Assembly (NCBI RefSeq): GCF_040530035.1
Contig: NZ_JBEWCD010000002.1
Location: 2,463,793 to 2,527,792, forward strand
Direction of reading: 5' to 3'
DNA: 64,000 nucleotides
DNA from: Roseibium sp. HPY-6
GTDB lineage: Bacteria; Pseudomonadota; Alphaproteobacteria; Rhizobiales; Stappiaceae
A program made the translations under genes and the position numbers. Below are positions 9,080-18,345 of the stretch, in pieces (position 1 is the stretch's first letter; every line of letters begins with the position of its first letter). The notes under the pieces are model-generated. The model was not told the origin of the DNA. It was given only the letters and a program-made list of their open reading frames with translations, and did not search any database.

Positions 9080-9673
9080 ATGACGATCACATATTTTGGT
9101 TATGGCTCCCTCGTCAATCTTGACACTTTGCCGGCAAGGGCCGATGCGACGCCTGGCAAGCTGAAAGGTTGGGTGCGAGAGTGGCGGGTTTGCGGCAAAG
9201 GCAGCGATGGTCAGGGCAGATGCGCGCTCAGTATCCGCGAGGATCCGGAGAAGGAGATCTGGGGTGTCATGGTTCGTGAACCCCGCGCAGGACTTGAAGA
9301 CCTCGAGAGGCGGGAAAAAAGGTATCGAAAGGTTGGCTCCCTGGGCGTCTCGTTCCGCTGCGACACGGCGCAAAGCGAAGGACCGGAGGACCTTTTCGTC
9401 TTTGTGGCCGCGCCTGAGCACTACCGATGGGGAACCGAGAGCCATCCGATATTGCAGAGTTACCTCGATTGTGTGCTGGCCGGATTCCATCGTTTGTGGG
9501 GCAAAGATGGAATTGAGCATTTCCTTGAAACGACGGAAGGGTGGCATGTTCCCGTCCTGAGGGACAGGCATGCGCCTGTCTATCCTCGAGCGGTCTCCCT
9601 TGATGACACGGTGCGCGACGCAATCGACGCAGCGACACAATCCCATGGCTTGAGCTTTATCGGTCCGCGCTGA
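9080..9673 (+). CDS. Gamma-glutamylcyclotransferase-family protein
   Basis: A 197-residue protein of the gamma-glutamylcyclotransferase (GGCT/AIG2-like) fold. The substrate-cradle motif YFGYGSLVN is at the N-terminus, and the likely catalytic glutamate is in DLERREKRYRKV near residue 80. Family members release 5-oxoproline from gamma-glutamyl compounds, including glutathione in the ChaC branch. The exact substrate here is unknown. The start at ATG 9080 places YGSL at the expected position. It is divergent from the class V aminotransferase-fold gene and converges on the VIT gene. Confidence 0.85.
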   Translation: MTITYFGYGSLVNLDTLPARADATPGKLKGWVREWRVCGKGSDGQGRCALSIREDPEKEIWGVMVREPRAGLEDLERREKRYRKVGSLGVSFRCDTAQSEGPEDLFVFVAAPEHYRWGTESHPILQSYLDCVLAGFHRLWGKDGIEHFLETTEGWHVPVLRDRHAPVYPRAVSLDDTVRDAIDAATQSHGLSFIGPR

Positions 9674-9695
9674 ATCTTGCTTTTGTCAGGGGCTT

Positions 9696-10427
9696 TCAGA
9701 TACTTATTCCGCGTAAGAGGTAGCCTGCAAGGAAAGCGATTGCGGCGGCGGAAAGCCCGATACCCATCGTCTCTGCACCGGAATGCAGCCAGCCCTTTGT
9801 TGACCAGCGTGACTTGATCGAGCCGATCAGGAAAAAAGCGAATGCCGTGAGAACAGTGGTATAAAACGCAGAAGACGTGAATCCGAACACGAACGGCAAG
9901 AGCGGAAGACTGCCGCAGAAGACAAAGGCTGCAAACGTCGCGCATGCCGCCCGGAACGGTGAACGTGTGCTCGATGTCAGACCATACTCGGCCTGCATCA
10001 TTGTTTCGAGCCACGTGGCCCGGTTTGAGGTCACAAGACGAACGAGGTCGTCGAGGTCGTCACCTTCATATCCCTTGGCGCTGAAAATCTGCCTGATTTC
10101 TTCCCTTTCGCCTTCAGGGGCGAGGGAGATGTGTTTCTCTTCGATCGCCAGAAGGCGGGCGTATGCCTCATCTTCAGATTTTGACCCGCTGTAGTTTGCC
10201 GCCGCCATCGAAAAACCGTCTGCAAGAAGGTTTGCCACGCCCAGAACAAGGATGATCTTGGGTGTCAGGCTCGCACCGACCGCGCCTGCAACGATGGCAA
10301 ACGTGGTGACAGCGCCATCGATGCCGCCGTAAATCCAGTCGCGCAAGTAGCTGGCTGCGGGCTTTGCGGAAAGCCTGGACGCGATATCGTCGGGCCGGTG
10401 ACTGTGCTCCAATACGGGAACGGGCAT
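9696..10427 (-). CDS. VIT1/CCC1-family iron/manganese transporter
   Basis: Integral membrane protein of 243 residues, predicted to move divalent iron or manganese across the inner membrane. A first helix near residues 36-55 carries DGAVTTFAIVAGAVGA and is followed by LGVANLLADGFSMAAANY, both typical of the VIT family. A cytoplasmic acidic helical segment (EEKHISLAPEGEREEIRQIF) corresponds to the family's metal-binding domain. Three more helices fill the C-terminal half. I chose ATG 10427 because AGGA lies eight bases upstream and the length fits. Longer in-frame starts to 10583 have no ribosome-binding site. Confidence 0.88.
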   Translation of the reverse strand: MPVPVLEHSHRPDDIASRLSAKPAASYLRDWIYGGIDGAVTTFAIVAGAVGASLTPKIILVLGVANLLADGFSMAAANYSGSKSEDEAYARLLAIEEKHISLAPEGEREEIRQIFSAKGYEGDDLDDLVRLVTSNRATWLETMMQAEYGLTSSTRSPFRAACATFAAFVFCGSLPLLPFVFGFTSSAFYTTVLTAFAFFLIGSIKSRWSTKGWLHSGAETMGIGLSAAAIAFLAGYLLRGISI

Positions 10428-10702
10428 GTGTCTGTCCTGATCAATCGGGAAGACAGCGTGCGCGGGCGGGGCGAAGCGAGCCATGATCAAAGTCAATGGC
10501 GAAAGGCACGCAAAAGGTGTCTCAGATAGATATTGCGCCAGGTTTGGCGCTAATTTGGCTGATTTACCCTGTGGCGTTAGCATTCATCGGCGTGTATAAC
10601 GCCGCACGTTTGCTTTAGATACGCAAACGGAAAAGGTCTAGAATAGTGCGGATCGCGCGCGACAATGCGAGACACGGCGCGCGTCCAGTAGGAGTAGAGA
10701 AA
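10428..10702. promoter_or_regulatory. Divergent intergenic region between VIT and DAHP synthase genes
   Basis: About 275 bases. A short inverted repeat GGCGT-GTATA-ACGCC occurs near 10589-10603. A metal-responsive operator for the transporter could lie here, but I do not see a box I can assign. Confidence 0.35.
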
Positions 10703-12085
10703 ATGGCGGAGAAGTGGAGCCCGGAAACGTGGAGATCGAAACCGATCTTGCAGGTTCCGGAATACCCGGATCAAGAGACTTTGGCGAGTGTTGAACAGCG
10801 CCTGTCGACGTATCCGCCGCTCGTGTTTGCAGGGGAGGCGCGTGCGCTGAAACAGCAGCTTGCCGATGTTGCCGCGGGCAATGGTTTTCTGCTTCAGGGC
10901 GGTGACTGCGCAGAGAGCTTTGCCGAGCACCATCCCGATCATATCCGCGACTTTTTCCGCGTTTTTCTTCAGATGGCTGTTGTTCTGACCTACGCCGCGA
11001 GCCAGCCTGTCGTTAAGGTTGGCCGCATCGCCGGGCAATTCGCAAAGCCGCGCTCGTCGAATATTGAAAAGAAGGATGACGTTGAACTGCCGAGCTATCG
11101 CGGTGACATTATCAACGACATCAATTTCTCTTCAGACAGCCGGATTCCGGATCCGGGCCGGATGGCCATGGCCTATCGCCAGTCTGCCGCGACGCTGAAC
11201 CTTCTTCGTGCGTTCGCACAGGGCGGTTTCGCAAATCTTGATCAGGTGCACCAGTGGATGCTCGGCTTCATCACCGACAGCCCGCAAGGCCACCGTTACA
11301 AGGAACTGGCTGACCGGATCACCGAAGCCCTGGCCTTCGTGCGTGCGTGCGGCATCAGTTCGGACAATGTGCCGCAAATGCGCGGAACAGACTTCTTCAC
11401 GAGCCACGAAGCCTTGCTCCTGGGCTATGAGGAAGCACTCACCCGCGTCGATTCCACTTCCGGTGACTGGTACGCGACGTCGGGCCACATGCTCTGGATC
11501 GGCGACAGGACGCGCCAGTCGGACCATGCGCATGTCGAATTCTTCCGCGGGATCAAAAATCCGATCGGGCTGAAGTGCGGGCCGTCCTTGACACCGGACG
11601 GCTTGCTGGAACTTGTCGACATTCTCAATCCGGATAACGAGCCGGGCCGTTTGACGCTTATCGCGCGTTTTGGAGCGGACAAGGTATATGATCATCTGCC
11701 GCAGCTCGTTCGCGCCGTCGAGCGCGAGGGCCGGTCGGTTATCTGGTCATGTGACCCTATGCACGGCAACACGATCACTGCCGGCGGCTATAAAACCAGA
11801 CCGTTCGACCGCATTCTCAGCGAAGTAGAAGCCTTCTTTGAGGTGCACAGGGCCGAAGGGACGCATGCCGGCGGTGTGCACGTTGAAATGACGGGTCGAA
11901 ACGTTACCGAGTGCACCGGTGGGGCGCATGCCCTGACTGCCGAGCAATTGGGTGACCGCTATCACACGCATTGCGATCCGCGTCTGAATGCGGATCAGGC
12001 CCTGGAGCTGGCGTTCCTGATCGCTGAAAACCTCAAGAAAGAGCGTGACGGGCGCCAGGCGCAACCGATTGCAGCGAGCGCCTGA
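10703..12085 (+). CDS. aroG: 3-deoxy-7-phosphoheptulonate synthase, class II
   Basis: Condenses phosphoenolpyruvate with erythrose 4-phosphate, the first step of the shikimate pathway, in the cytosol. The 460 residues are of the plant-like class II type, not the shorter E. coli type. Visible landmarks are [12 protein letters not shown] near residue 60, [13 protein letters not shown], the metal-site region [10 protein letters not shown], and HLEMTG-type [15 protein letters not shown] near the C-terminus. ATG 10703 was chosen because AGGAG lies just upstream and class II enzymes begin at this point ([10 protein letters not shown]). A strong intrinsic terminator follows. The symbol aroG is used loosely for this class. 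Confidence 0.95.
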   Translation: MAEKWSPETWRSKPILQVPEYPDQETLASVEQRLSTYPPLVFAGEARALKQQLADVAAGNGFLLQGGDCAESFAEHHPDHIRDFFRVFLQMAVVLTYAASQPVVKVGRIAGQFAKPRSSNIEKKDDVELPSYRGDIINDINFSSDSRIPDPGRMAMAYRQSAATLNLLRAFAQGGFANLDQVHQWMLGFITDSPQGHRYKELADRITEALAFVRACGISSDNVPQMRGTDFFTSHEALLLGYEEALTRVDSTSGDWYATSGHMLWIGDRTRQSDHAHVEFFRGIKNPIGLKCGPSLTPDGLLELVDILNPDNEPGRLTLIARFGADKVYDHLPQLVRAVEREGRSVIWSCDPMHGNTITAGGYKTRPFDRILSEVEAFFEVHRAEGTHAGGVHVEMTGRNVTECTGGAHALTAEQLGDRYHTHCDPRLNADQALELAFLIAENLKKERDGRQAQPIAASA

Positions 12086-12116
12086 ACGGGTTCTCAAATT
12101 GCCTGACGGAAACCTG

Positions 12117-12142
12117 AAGGGTGGCTCTGGCCACCCTTTTTT
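12117..12142 (+). terminator. Intrinsic terminator after DAHP synthase
   Basis: A nine-base-pair stem (AAGGGTGGC with GCCACCCTT) closes a TCTG loop and runs directly into a T tract, 31 bases after the stop codon. Confidence 0.9.
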
Positions 12143-12240
12143 GGTTTTCAGACGGAATATTACGAAAAATTGCAGGGCTGGTAAGCCACATTTAACGCTC
12201 GTTTCCCATAGTGGGCCCGTCGAATTGCGGGGGAGAAACC

Positions 12241-12777
12241 GTGTTGCGTGATAAGTGGGATCTTTCGAGAATTTCGTGCCTGATCGCGGAAGACAATCCA
12301 CACATGCGCACGATTGTTCGCTCGGTGCTCACCGGTTTCGGTGTACGCTCCATCTTCGAAGCAAGTGATGGCGCAGAGGCTCTTGAATTGGTCGTCGACC
12401 GCAAACCGGACATCGTTTTGCTCGACTGGGTCATGAACCCATTTGGCGGCAGTGAGTTCCTGAGAATTTTGCGCGGCGACCACGACATGGTGATCTCCAC
12501 TGTTCCGGTCCTCGTGATATCGGCACATGCCAACCGCGCCACGATCCTGGAAGCGATGGGAATCGGCGTTCACGGTTTTGTCGCCAAGCCGATTGCTCCG
12601 GCCATTCTCTACCGCCACATCGGAGATATTCTCGAGCGGCAGGAAATGCAGGGCCGGTCAAAAGGCATAATGGGCCCCGGTTCTCAGCAGAAGTCGAGAA
12701 AGCTCAACATTGCAGGTATCTCCGATGATGCATCCGATGCAGAGCCGGAAGCCGATACCGGGCTTGCGCTTCTCTAG
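12241..12777 (+). CDS. Single-domain response regulator with disordered tail
   Basis: A 178-residue CheY-like receiver. The acidic pocket (AEDN), the phosphoacceptor aspartate in VLLDWVMNPFGG, the switch serine in VISAHAN and the lysine in VAKPI are all present, so it should be phosphorylatable. Residues about 135-178 are polar and acidic with no output domain, so it probably acts by protein-protein contact. No histidine kinase is adjacent. GTG 12241 was chosen because GGGGAGA lies six bases upstream. An in-frame GTG at 12211 lacks such a site. It follows a strong terminator, so it has its own promoter. Confidence 0.88.
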   Translation: MLRDKWDLSRISCLIAEDNPHMRTIVRSVLTGFGVRSIFEASDGAEALELVVDRKPDIVLLDWVMNPFGGSEFLRILRGDHDMVISTVPVLVISAHANRATILEAMGIGVHGFVAKPIAPAILYRHIGDILERQEMQGRSKGIMGPGSQQKSRKLNIAGISDDASDAEPEADTGLALL

Positions 12778-12873
12778 CGTTGATGCTGCGTCGGTTTCAC
12801 CGATCTGGGTGATTGCAACCGTCCGGCCTTGCCGCTAAATCAGGGATGAAAGACTCATCCTGGTGCACTTCCC

Positions 12874-14541
12874 ATGATTACCGATCAATTCAGGCTGGCG
12901 GTTGCGCAGCTCAATCCGACAGTAGGTGACGTTTCCGGCAACGCGGAGCTGGTGCGCAAGGCCCGGCGGGATGCCGCCGAAAAGGGCGCCCACCTGGTTC
13001 TTTGCTCCGAACTGGTGCTTGCAGGCTATCCACCAGAAGACCTCGTTCTGAAACCGGCCTTCGTTGAAAAATGCATGGAGGCAGCCGAACAGCTTGCCGT
13101 CGAAACTGCCGATGGCGGCCCCGGGCTTGTTATCGGATCACCCTGGGTTGGAAGCGAAGGAAAGCTCTATAACGCCGTCGTTCTGCTCGATCAGGGAGAA
13201 GTCCGCGCCGTCCGCTTCAAATACGATCTGCCGAACTACAGCGTATTTGACGAAAAGCGGGTCTTCAGTGCCGGTCCGTTGCCCGGGCCTGTGGACTTTC
13301 GCGGCGTGCGCATAGGCCTGCCGGTCTGCGAAGACATCTGGAATGATGAAGTTTGCGAGTGCCTTGAGGAAACAGGTGCAGAATTGCTTCTGGTTCCCAA
13401 TGGTTCGCCTTATTGGGTGAACCGCGCTGAAGAGCGGCTCCAGGTCGTCGTATCCCGCGTTGTCGAAACCGGTCTGCCTTTGGTCTATTGCAATCAGCTT
13501 GGCGGGCAGGACGAGCTTGTGTTTGACGGCGGCTCGTTCGCGCTGCAGGCGGACCGTTCGCTTGCGTTTCAAATGCCTCAGTTCGAAACATCACTTGGCA
13601 TCAGCGACTGGAAAAGAGCAGGGGACGGTTGGGTCTGCGAAAGCGGCGAAGTCGCAAAACTGCCTGATCTTGACGAAGCCAACTGGCGCGCCTGTGTTCT
13701 TGGGCTCGGTGACTATGTGAACAAGAACGGCTTTCCTGGCGTCGTACTGGGCTTGTCAGGCGGTATCGATTCGGCGATCTGCGCCGCCATGGCCGTCGAT
13801 GCGCTTGGGGCCGATCAGGTTCATGCGATCATGCTGCCTTTCCGATATACGTCCGAGGAAAGCATTAAGGACGCTGCGGCTTGCGCATCGGCACTCGGAA
13901 TTCGATATGACACGGTTCCGATATCCGAGCCCGTCGAAGGCTTCGGTTCCGCACTAAGCAGCCTCTTTGCGGGAACGAATGAAGATACGACAGAGGAAAA
14001 CATCCAGTCGCGTACGCGCGGCGTCATTCTCATGGCGGTTTCCAACAAATTCGGCCGCATGGTCATGACCACGGGCAACAAGTCCGAAATGTCGGTCGGT
14101 TATGCGACCCTTTATGGGGATATGAACGGGGGCTACAACCCGATCAAGGATCTTTATAAAACCCAGGTTTATCACCTTGCGGCCTGGCGCAACGCGCAAA
14201 AACCCGCCGGTTTGCTTGGTCCGGATGGTGAAGTGATCCCCGAGAACATCATAACCAAGGTCCCAACGGCTGAACTCCGGGTAAACCAGACCGACCAGGA
14301 TTCGCTGCCACCTTACGATGTCCTGGATGACATTCTCGAATGTCTTGTCGAGGAGGAGATGTCTGTTGGCGATATCGAAAAACGCGGACATGACAAAGCC
14401 CTGATTCACAGGATCGAGCATCTACTCTATATTGCCGAGTACAAACGGCGCCAGGCGCCGCCGGGCGTCAAGATCACCGAGAGGAATTTCGGCAAGGATC
14501 GCAGATACCCAATCACAAACCGGTTCCGGGATCGCAGTTGA
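12874..14541 (+). CDS. nadE: NAD synthetase, glutamine-dependent
   Basis: Final step of NAD biosynthesis: amidates deamido-NAD using ammonia released from glutamine, with ATP. The 555 residues hold an N-terminal nitrilase-like glutaminase domain with the Glu-Lys-Cys triad visible in SELVLAGYPPED, FKYDLPNY and PVCEDIW. A C-terminal synthetase domain carries the PP-loop GLSGGIDSA near residue 293 and the TTGNKSE and YGDMNGGYNPIKDLYK stretches. Start ATG 12874 gives the expected N-terminus. It stands alone between the response regulator and an MFS carrier. Confidence 0.96.
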   Translation: MITDQFRLAVAQLNPTVGDVSGNAELVRKARRDAAEKGAHLVLCSELVLAGYPPEDLVLKPAFVEKCMEAAEQLAVETADGGPGLVIGSPWVGSEGKLYNAVVLLDQGEVRAVRFKYDLPNYSVFDEKRVFSAGPLPGPVDFRGVRIGLPVCEDIWNDEVCECLEETGAELLLVPNGSPYWVNRAEERLQVVVSRVVETGLPLVYCNQLGGQDELVFDGGSFALQADRSLAFQMPQFETSLGISDWKRAGDGWVCESGEVAKLPDLDEANWRACVLGLGDYVNKNGFPGVVLGLSGGIDSAICAAMAVDALGADQVHAIMLPFRYTSEESIKDAAACASALGIRYDTVPISEPVEGFGSALSSLFAGTNEDTTEENIQSRTRGVILMAVSNKFGRMVMTTGNKSEMSVGYATLYGDMNGGYNPIKDLYKTQVYHLAAWRNAQKPAGLLGPDGEVIPENIITKVPTAELRVNQTDQDSLPPYDVLDDILECLVEEEMSVGDIEKRGHDKALIHRIEHLLYIAEYKRRQAPPGVKITERNFGKDRRYPITNRFRDRS

Positions 14542-14603
14542 TTGTTGTTCGGAGCCGGAACCCATCCTGATTTGCCCCATTTCGGGCAACCGGCTTCGTT
14601 GAC

Positions 14604-15809
14604 ATGAGCTATTTTACTTTCCTGCGGGAGAATGCGCGCTGGCTTTCGTCCAGCTATCTGCTCGCAGTCTTCTCGGGGTTTGGACAGACATTCTTCATAT
14701 CCCTGTCCGCAGGTGACTTGCGCGCCGAGTTTGGTCTGACGCATGGCGAGTTGGGGTTACTGTACATGCTGGCAACGCTCGGCAGTGCGTTGATCCTGCC
14801 ATATGTTGGCAAAAGTCTCGACCATTTCCCCGTTCAGAAAATTGCTCTGGTCGTCATGGCCGGGTTGGCGGTCTTTTGCCTTGCAATGGCACACACATTT
14901 GCTGTGTGGACGGTTGCTGTGGCGTTTTTCGGGCTTCGCCTGTGCGGGCAGGGGATGATGACGCACACATCGATCACCGCCGCCGGGCGCTGGTTTTCCG
15001 CGCAAAGAGGACGGGCGGTCTCGATCGCCATGCTGGGATTTCCAACGGCGGAAGCCTTGTTTCCGCTTTGCTTTGTGGTCTTGAGTAATACGATCGGCTG
15101 GCGCGGCGCCTGGACGGCATCGTCCCTCGTCCTGGTGATCGTCGCGATACCGGTCATGATGATCCTTCTGGCCAAGGAGCGCACGCCCTCGGCGGCCGAA
15201 ATTGCGTCGACCAAGGCCGAAGGACGGCAATGGACACGAAAGGAAGCGGTGCTTGATCCGCGTTTCTGGCTGGTTTCGCTCGGCATCAATGCGCCGGCAT
15301 TCATTGCGACAGCGATCTTCTTCCACCAGGTCTACCTTGTTGAATTGCGCGGTTGGTCGCTTGAAGTGTTTGCAAGCGCGTTTTTCCTCATGGCTGCCGG
15401 TGTTGTCTGCGCGTCGCTTGCAATCGGTCCGCTGATTGACCGGTTTTCGGCCAGGCAATTGCTTCCCTATGCGTTACTCCCCCTGGCTCTGGCCTGTCTT
15501 GTGCTCGCACATTTTGAGGCGCAGGTTGCGGCCTTTGTATTTCTGGGTCTGGTCGGCATCAGCCATGGTTTCAACGGTACGCTTGTTGGCGCATTCTGGC
15601 CCGAGGTCTATGGCACCATGCATATGGGGGCGATCCGCGCCGTCGCTTTCTCCATAATGGTTTTTGCCTCTGCGGCAGGCCCCGGGCTTGTCGGGTGGCT
15701 GATCGATATCGGGGTTGCCTTTGACAGCCAGATCGTCGGCATGGGGCTTTATTGCCTCGTTTTCAGCAGCGTTCTGGCCGCGATGTCGCGGGCTTATGCA
15801 AGATCGTGA
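14604..15809 (+). CDS. Major facilitator superfamily transporter
   Basis: A 401-residue inner-membrane carrier with about twelve hydrophobic helices. The cytoplasmic loop between helices 2 and 3 reads GKSLDHFP, a weak form of the MFS signature, and a similar GPLIDRF occurs in the second half. The lack of motifs beyond this does not allow a substrate call. Metabolite:H+ symporter-like or monocarboxylate-type carriers are possible relatives. It starts 62 bases after nadE and may be read from the same transcript. A stem-loop lies 31 bases past its stop. Confidence 0.85.
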   Translation: MSYFTFLRENARWLSSSYLLAVFSGFGQTFFISLSAGDLRAEFGLTHGELGLLYMLATLGSALILPYVGKSLDHFPVQKIALVVMAGLAVFCLAMAHTFAVWTVAVAFFGLRLCGQGMMTHTSITAAGRWFSAQRGRAVSIAMLGFPTAEALFPLCFVVLSNTIGWRGAWTASSLVLVIVAIPVMMILLAKERTPSAAEIASTKAEGRQWTRKEAVLDPRFWLVSLGINAPAFIATAIFFHQVYLVELRGWSLEVFASAFFLMAAGVVCASLAIGPLIDRFSARQLLPYALLPLALACLVLAHFEAQVAAFVFLGLVGISHGFNGTLVGAFWPEVYGTMHMGAIRAVAFSIMVFASAAGPGLVGWLIDIGVAFDSQIVGMGLYCLVFSSVLAAMSRAYARS

Positions 15810-15840
15810 GCTTGGGAAGTCATGTTTGACGGCTCCGCTT

Positions 15841-15860
15841 ACTGAGCGATTGCGCTCAGT
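15841..15860 (+). terminator. Stem-loop after the MFS gene
   Basis: Perfect eight-base-pair hairpin ACTGAGCG-ATTG-CGCTCAGT shortly after the MFS stop. No T tract follows, so its role as a terminator is uncertain. Confidence 0.45.
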
Positions 15861-15977
15861 CTTGCCCGTGTCGTAATTGATTTTATATCTGCCGATGCCC
15901 ATATCAGCGAGAGGCCCGACGAAGTGCAGATCGTGTATCTGGTGCCGGTCAGAGCCGTTCAGCTTAGGTTCAGGATA

Positions 15978-15999
15978 GCTGCGTAATATGGCTGCGTAA
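15978..15999 (+). repeat. Two direct copies of GCTGCGTAA upstream of the small peptide ORF
   Basis: GCTGCGTAA at 15978-15986 and again at 15991-15999, 13 bases apart and about 50 bases before the small ORF at 16051. The spacing near one helical turn could suit a regulator, but this could also be chance. Confidence 0.3.
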
Positions 16000-16050
16000 C
16001 TTGAAAAATAGCGTTTTTTGAGCTACGTTGGAGCCATGGAGAAGAAAAGT

Positions 16051-16146
16051 ATGATTAGAAAAGTATCATATGTCGGGGTCATGCTGGCGGCGTTGCAGTT
16101 TGCAACTGCTGTGGCTCAGGCTACCCCGTATCTGCCCCAGCCATAA
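16051..16146 (+). CDS. Tiny signal-peptide-like protein (31 residues)
   Basis: A short ORF reading MIRKVSYVGVMLAALQ at its start and ending AVAQATPYLPQP. It has the form of a Sec signal peptide: a basic start, a hydrophobic core and an A-x-A cleavage site (AQA). That would leave a mature peptide of only about seven residues. ATG 16051 is preceded by GGAGAAG at good spacing. An in-frame ATG at 16036 has a purine stretch too close to it. It is convergent with the 718-residue membrane protein. I do not recognise it. It could be a real secreted peptide, a remnant, or a chance ORF. Confidence 0.4.
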   Translation: MIRKVSYVGVMLAALQFATAVAQATPYLPQP

Positions 16147-16188
16147 TCCGGTACGCCTTGTAATTCCGTAAGTGCTTGAAATCGCGTC

Positions 16189-18345
16189 TTATTGGATGCG
16201 GTTTATTTTGTTTTGGTTTCTCCGAAGCAATGAACGCAGATTGTATCTCAGCTCAGCCTGAACACTATCAAGCTTGAAATTGCGCAACTCATCGCGATTC
16301 TGCTGCGTGGCTTCGTTTCGCGCCAGAACTTCCAGTGCCAGGGTCGCCGCATTGTCGATGAGGTCCAGCCGGTCGCGAAGCCAGGCGACGTGATTTGTGG
16401 AGATGTTTCGTTTTGCCTCGGTGAGGTGCTCCACATACAAGGCATAGATGTGAAGAAATGATGCTCTTTGCTGGCGCACAATGATTTCAGGGTGGTCCAG
16501 CACTTCAATCGAGCAGTTCAAATCGATATTTGCAATAACTTCAGCCAGATGCCCGGCATCTTTTCCGTAAAGGTCATTGAAGTCCGGGTGACCAAGCGCG
16601 CGCTGCACGTATATGGACTGAATGGTGTAATAGAGGTAGCTGAACGTCCCGGCCTGCCTCAATGACAGAAATCCGCCGTCATACCCCAGTGCGTCTTTGT
16701 CCGAGACCTCCACCGGACAGGCGAACGAAAATCCCGGATCTCGGTTGAAGCGCGATTCCACAAGTGTTTCAGAGTTGCCGACCACGTGATTTCCATACAT
16801 TTCCTTGTGCGGAATCCGGCGGTCGATTTGCCTGATCAGGTTGCTGTAGAATTTGAGGTTCTTCAGGTGGGCTTCCAGAATGTCGGGTGGCGGCGACTGG
16901 GTCTCCGTAATGAAGAAATCCTCAACCATGAAAATCACATCAAAGAGCGCTCGTTGCAGGTACCAGAATTCCGCATCGGAGACAGTAGCCCCTCTGAAGC
17001 GCTTCTTGAACTTGTCGACATCTTCGTTCAGTGCCCGGATCGCCGCCAGTTTCTGGTTGTCCATATACAAGAGGGATGCGTAGATTGTCGCCAGATAGGG
17101 CCTCAGAGAAACGGAGGCGAGTTCAAGATCAACCGGCAGATTGATATCCTCGATCCTTAGATCCGAACATGCCGATACACCGTGGTAGTCGGCTCCGAAC
17201 GTTTTGATTTCGGTGAAGGCAGCGGCAATTGAACTGACCGAGCCTGCGTGCAGATTGTTGAACTTGGTGACAACGTCCGCGATGCGATCCTGTATAGACT
17301 GTTTCTTCAGGATCTCGGCCTGGGAAAGGTCGTCCCCAACCAGTTTCTCGAGTTCGATCAGATTGAGATAAAGCGCGCCAATGAGCGGACGAAATTCTGC
17401 GATCTGGTTGAACAGGTAGCGGCGGTCAGCCGTTTTATCCAGAGAGCCTGCAATACATGCGAAAAACGACTTGAAGGACGTCTCGAAATCCTGCGTCATT
17501 CGGCTGTGGTTGAGGATCGCCTCAAGTTTCGGATCCATTGGCTGGGGAGCAGGTTGAGGATCGGCGGTGATTGCAACGGCGGCAACGGTCGCAACCGGCA
17601 AGGGGGGACGGATGTCGTTCGTTGCGCTGAAGCCGCTTTCCGCTTCATGCGCGGCCAGCGCATCGGCGAGGCCAGGATTGTGGGCCTTGATGTACACATA
17701 GTCCCTTTTCATCGTCGAGATCATGCCCTTGATCGGGCCAAACCCGCCAAGGAAGGGGGACTCCTTGTTGCCTCCGTTGCCGTTGTCGTTCTTGTTCGTG
17801 TTAACAGACTGCGCTTCCTGACCGCTTGATTGCCGGGAAGCCGGTTGAGCGAGCTGAAAGTTGACCTTGCCGTCGTTCAGGCTCACGGAGCGCAACAGTT
17901 CGTCAAGGGAGGCCGTTGTCATCCCAGCAATCAAGAGAAAAACAAGGGCGACACCTTCGATCTTTTCAAGAAGTGTCAGCTTCGATTCCGCGGGCCTGCG
18001 GTAGTTCTTTGCGACCCAGACGGCGAGCAAACCGCCAAATACGATCCCGAGGATGAGTTTGGAGACGATCGCTGAAGTCAGGAACTCATGCCAACGATAA
18101 AGATGATTATAGCTGGGCAGGATTCCCGTGACGCTGAGGAGTATTGCCAGGCCGAACAGAATTAGAAAGAAAATGAAGACGAGCGCGATCAGTATATCGG
18201 CGCGCACGACAGCCTTGATGTACTTGTTGTCGAATAATTGTCTGTGATCCTTGCCTTGAACATTTATCGTTCGTTCGTCGATCGTGATGATCGTTATCAT
18301 GACAAGAAAAGTAATAATCGATGAGATAATGAAGGTGGTGGTCAT
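16189..18345 (-). CDS. Large membrane-anchored protein of unknown function
   Basis: I do not recognise this 718-residue protein. Four hydrophobic helices occupy the N-terminal 145 residues (about 4-21, 50-73, 89-111 and 127-143). An Asn/Gly/Gln-rich, probably flexible linker follows (about 165-200), and then a long soluble, mostly helical region (about 285-718) with many charged residues and no motif I can name. ATG 18345 is preceded by GAGG. The gene stands alone, divergent from gltX across a 359-base AT-rich gap with inverted repeats. The 3' end converges on a tiny peptide ORF. The gene looks intact, with codon use like its neighbours. Confidence 0.8.
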   Translation of the reverse strand: MTTTFIISSIITFLVMITIITIDERTINVQGKDHRQLFDNKYIKAVVRADILIALVFIFFLILFGLAILLSVTGILPSYNHLYRWHEFLTSAIVSKLILGIVFGGLLAVWVAKNYRRPAESKLTLLEKIEGVALVFLLIAGMTTASLDELLRSVSLNDGKVNFQLAQPASRQSSGQEAQSVNTNKNDNGNGGNKESPFLGGFGPIKGMISTMKRDYVYIKAHNPGLADALAAHEAESGFSATNDIRPPLPVATVAAVAITADPQPAPQPMDPKLEAILNHSRMTQDFETSFKSFFACIAGSLDKTADRRYLFNQIAEFRPLIGALYLNLIELEKLVGDDLSQAEILKKQSIQDRIADVVTKFNNLHAGSVSSIAAAFTEIKTFGADYHGVSACSDLRIEDINLPVDLELASVSLRPYLATIYASLLYMDNQKLAAIRALNEDVDKFKKRFRGATVSDAEFWYLQRALFDVIFMVEDFFITETQSPPPDILEAHLKNLKFYSNLIRQIDRRIPHKEMYGNHVVGNSETLVESRFNRDPGFSFACPVEVSDKDALGYDGGFLSLRQAGTFSYLYYTIQSIYVQRALGHPDFNDLYGKDAGHLAEVIANIDLNCSIEVLDHPEIIVRQQRASFLHIYALYVEHLTEAKRNISTNHVAWLRDRLDLIDNAATLALEVLARNEATQQNRDELRNFKLDSVQAELRYNLRSLLRRNQNKINRIQ

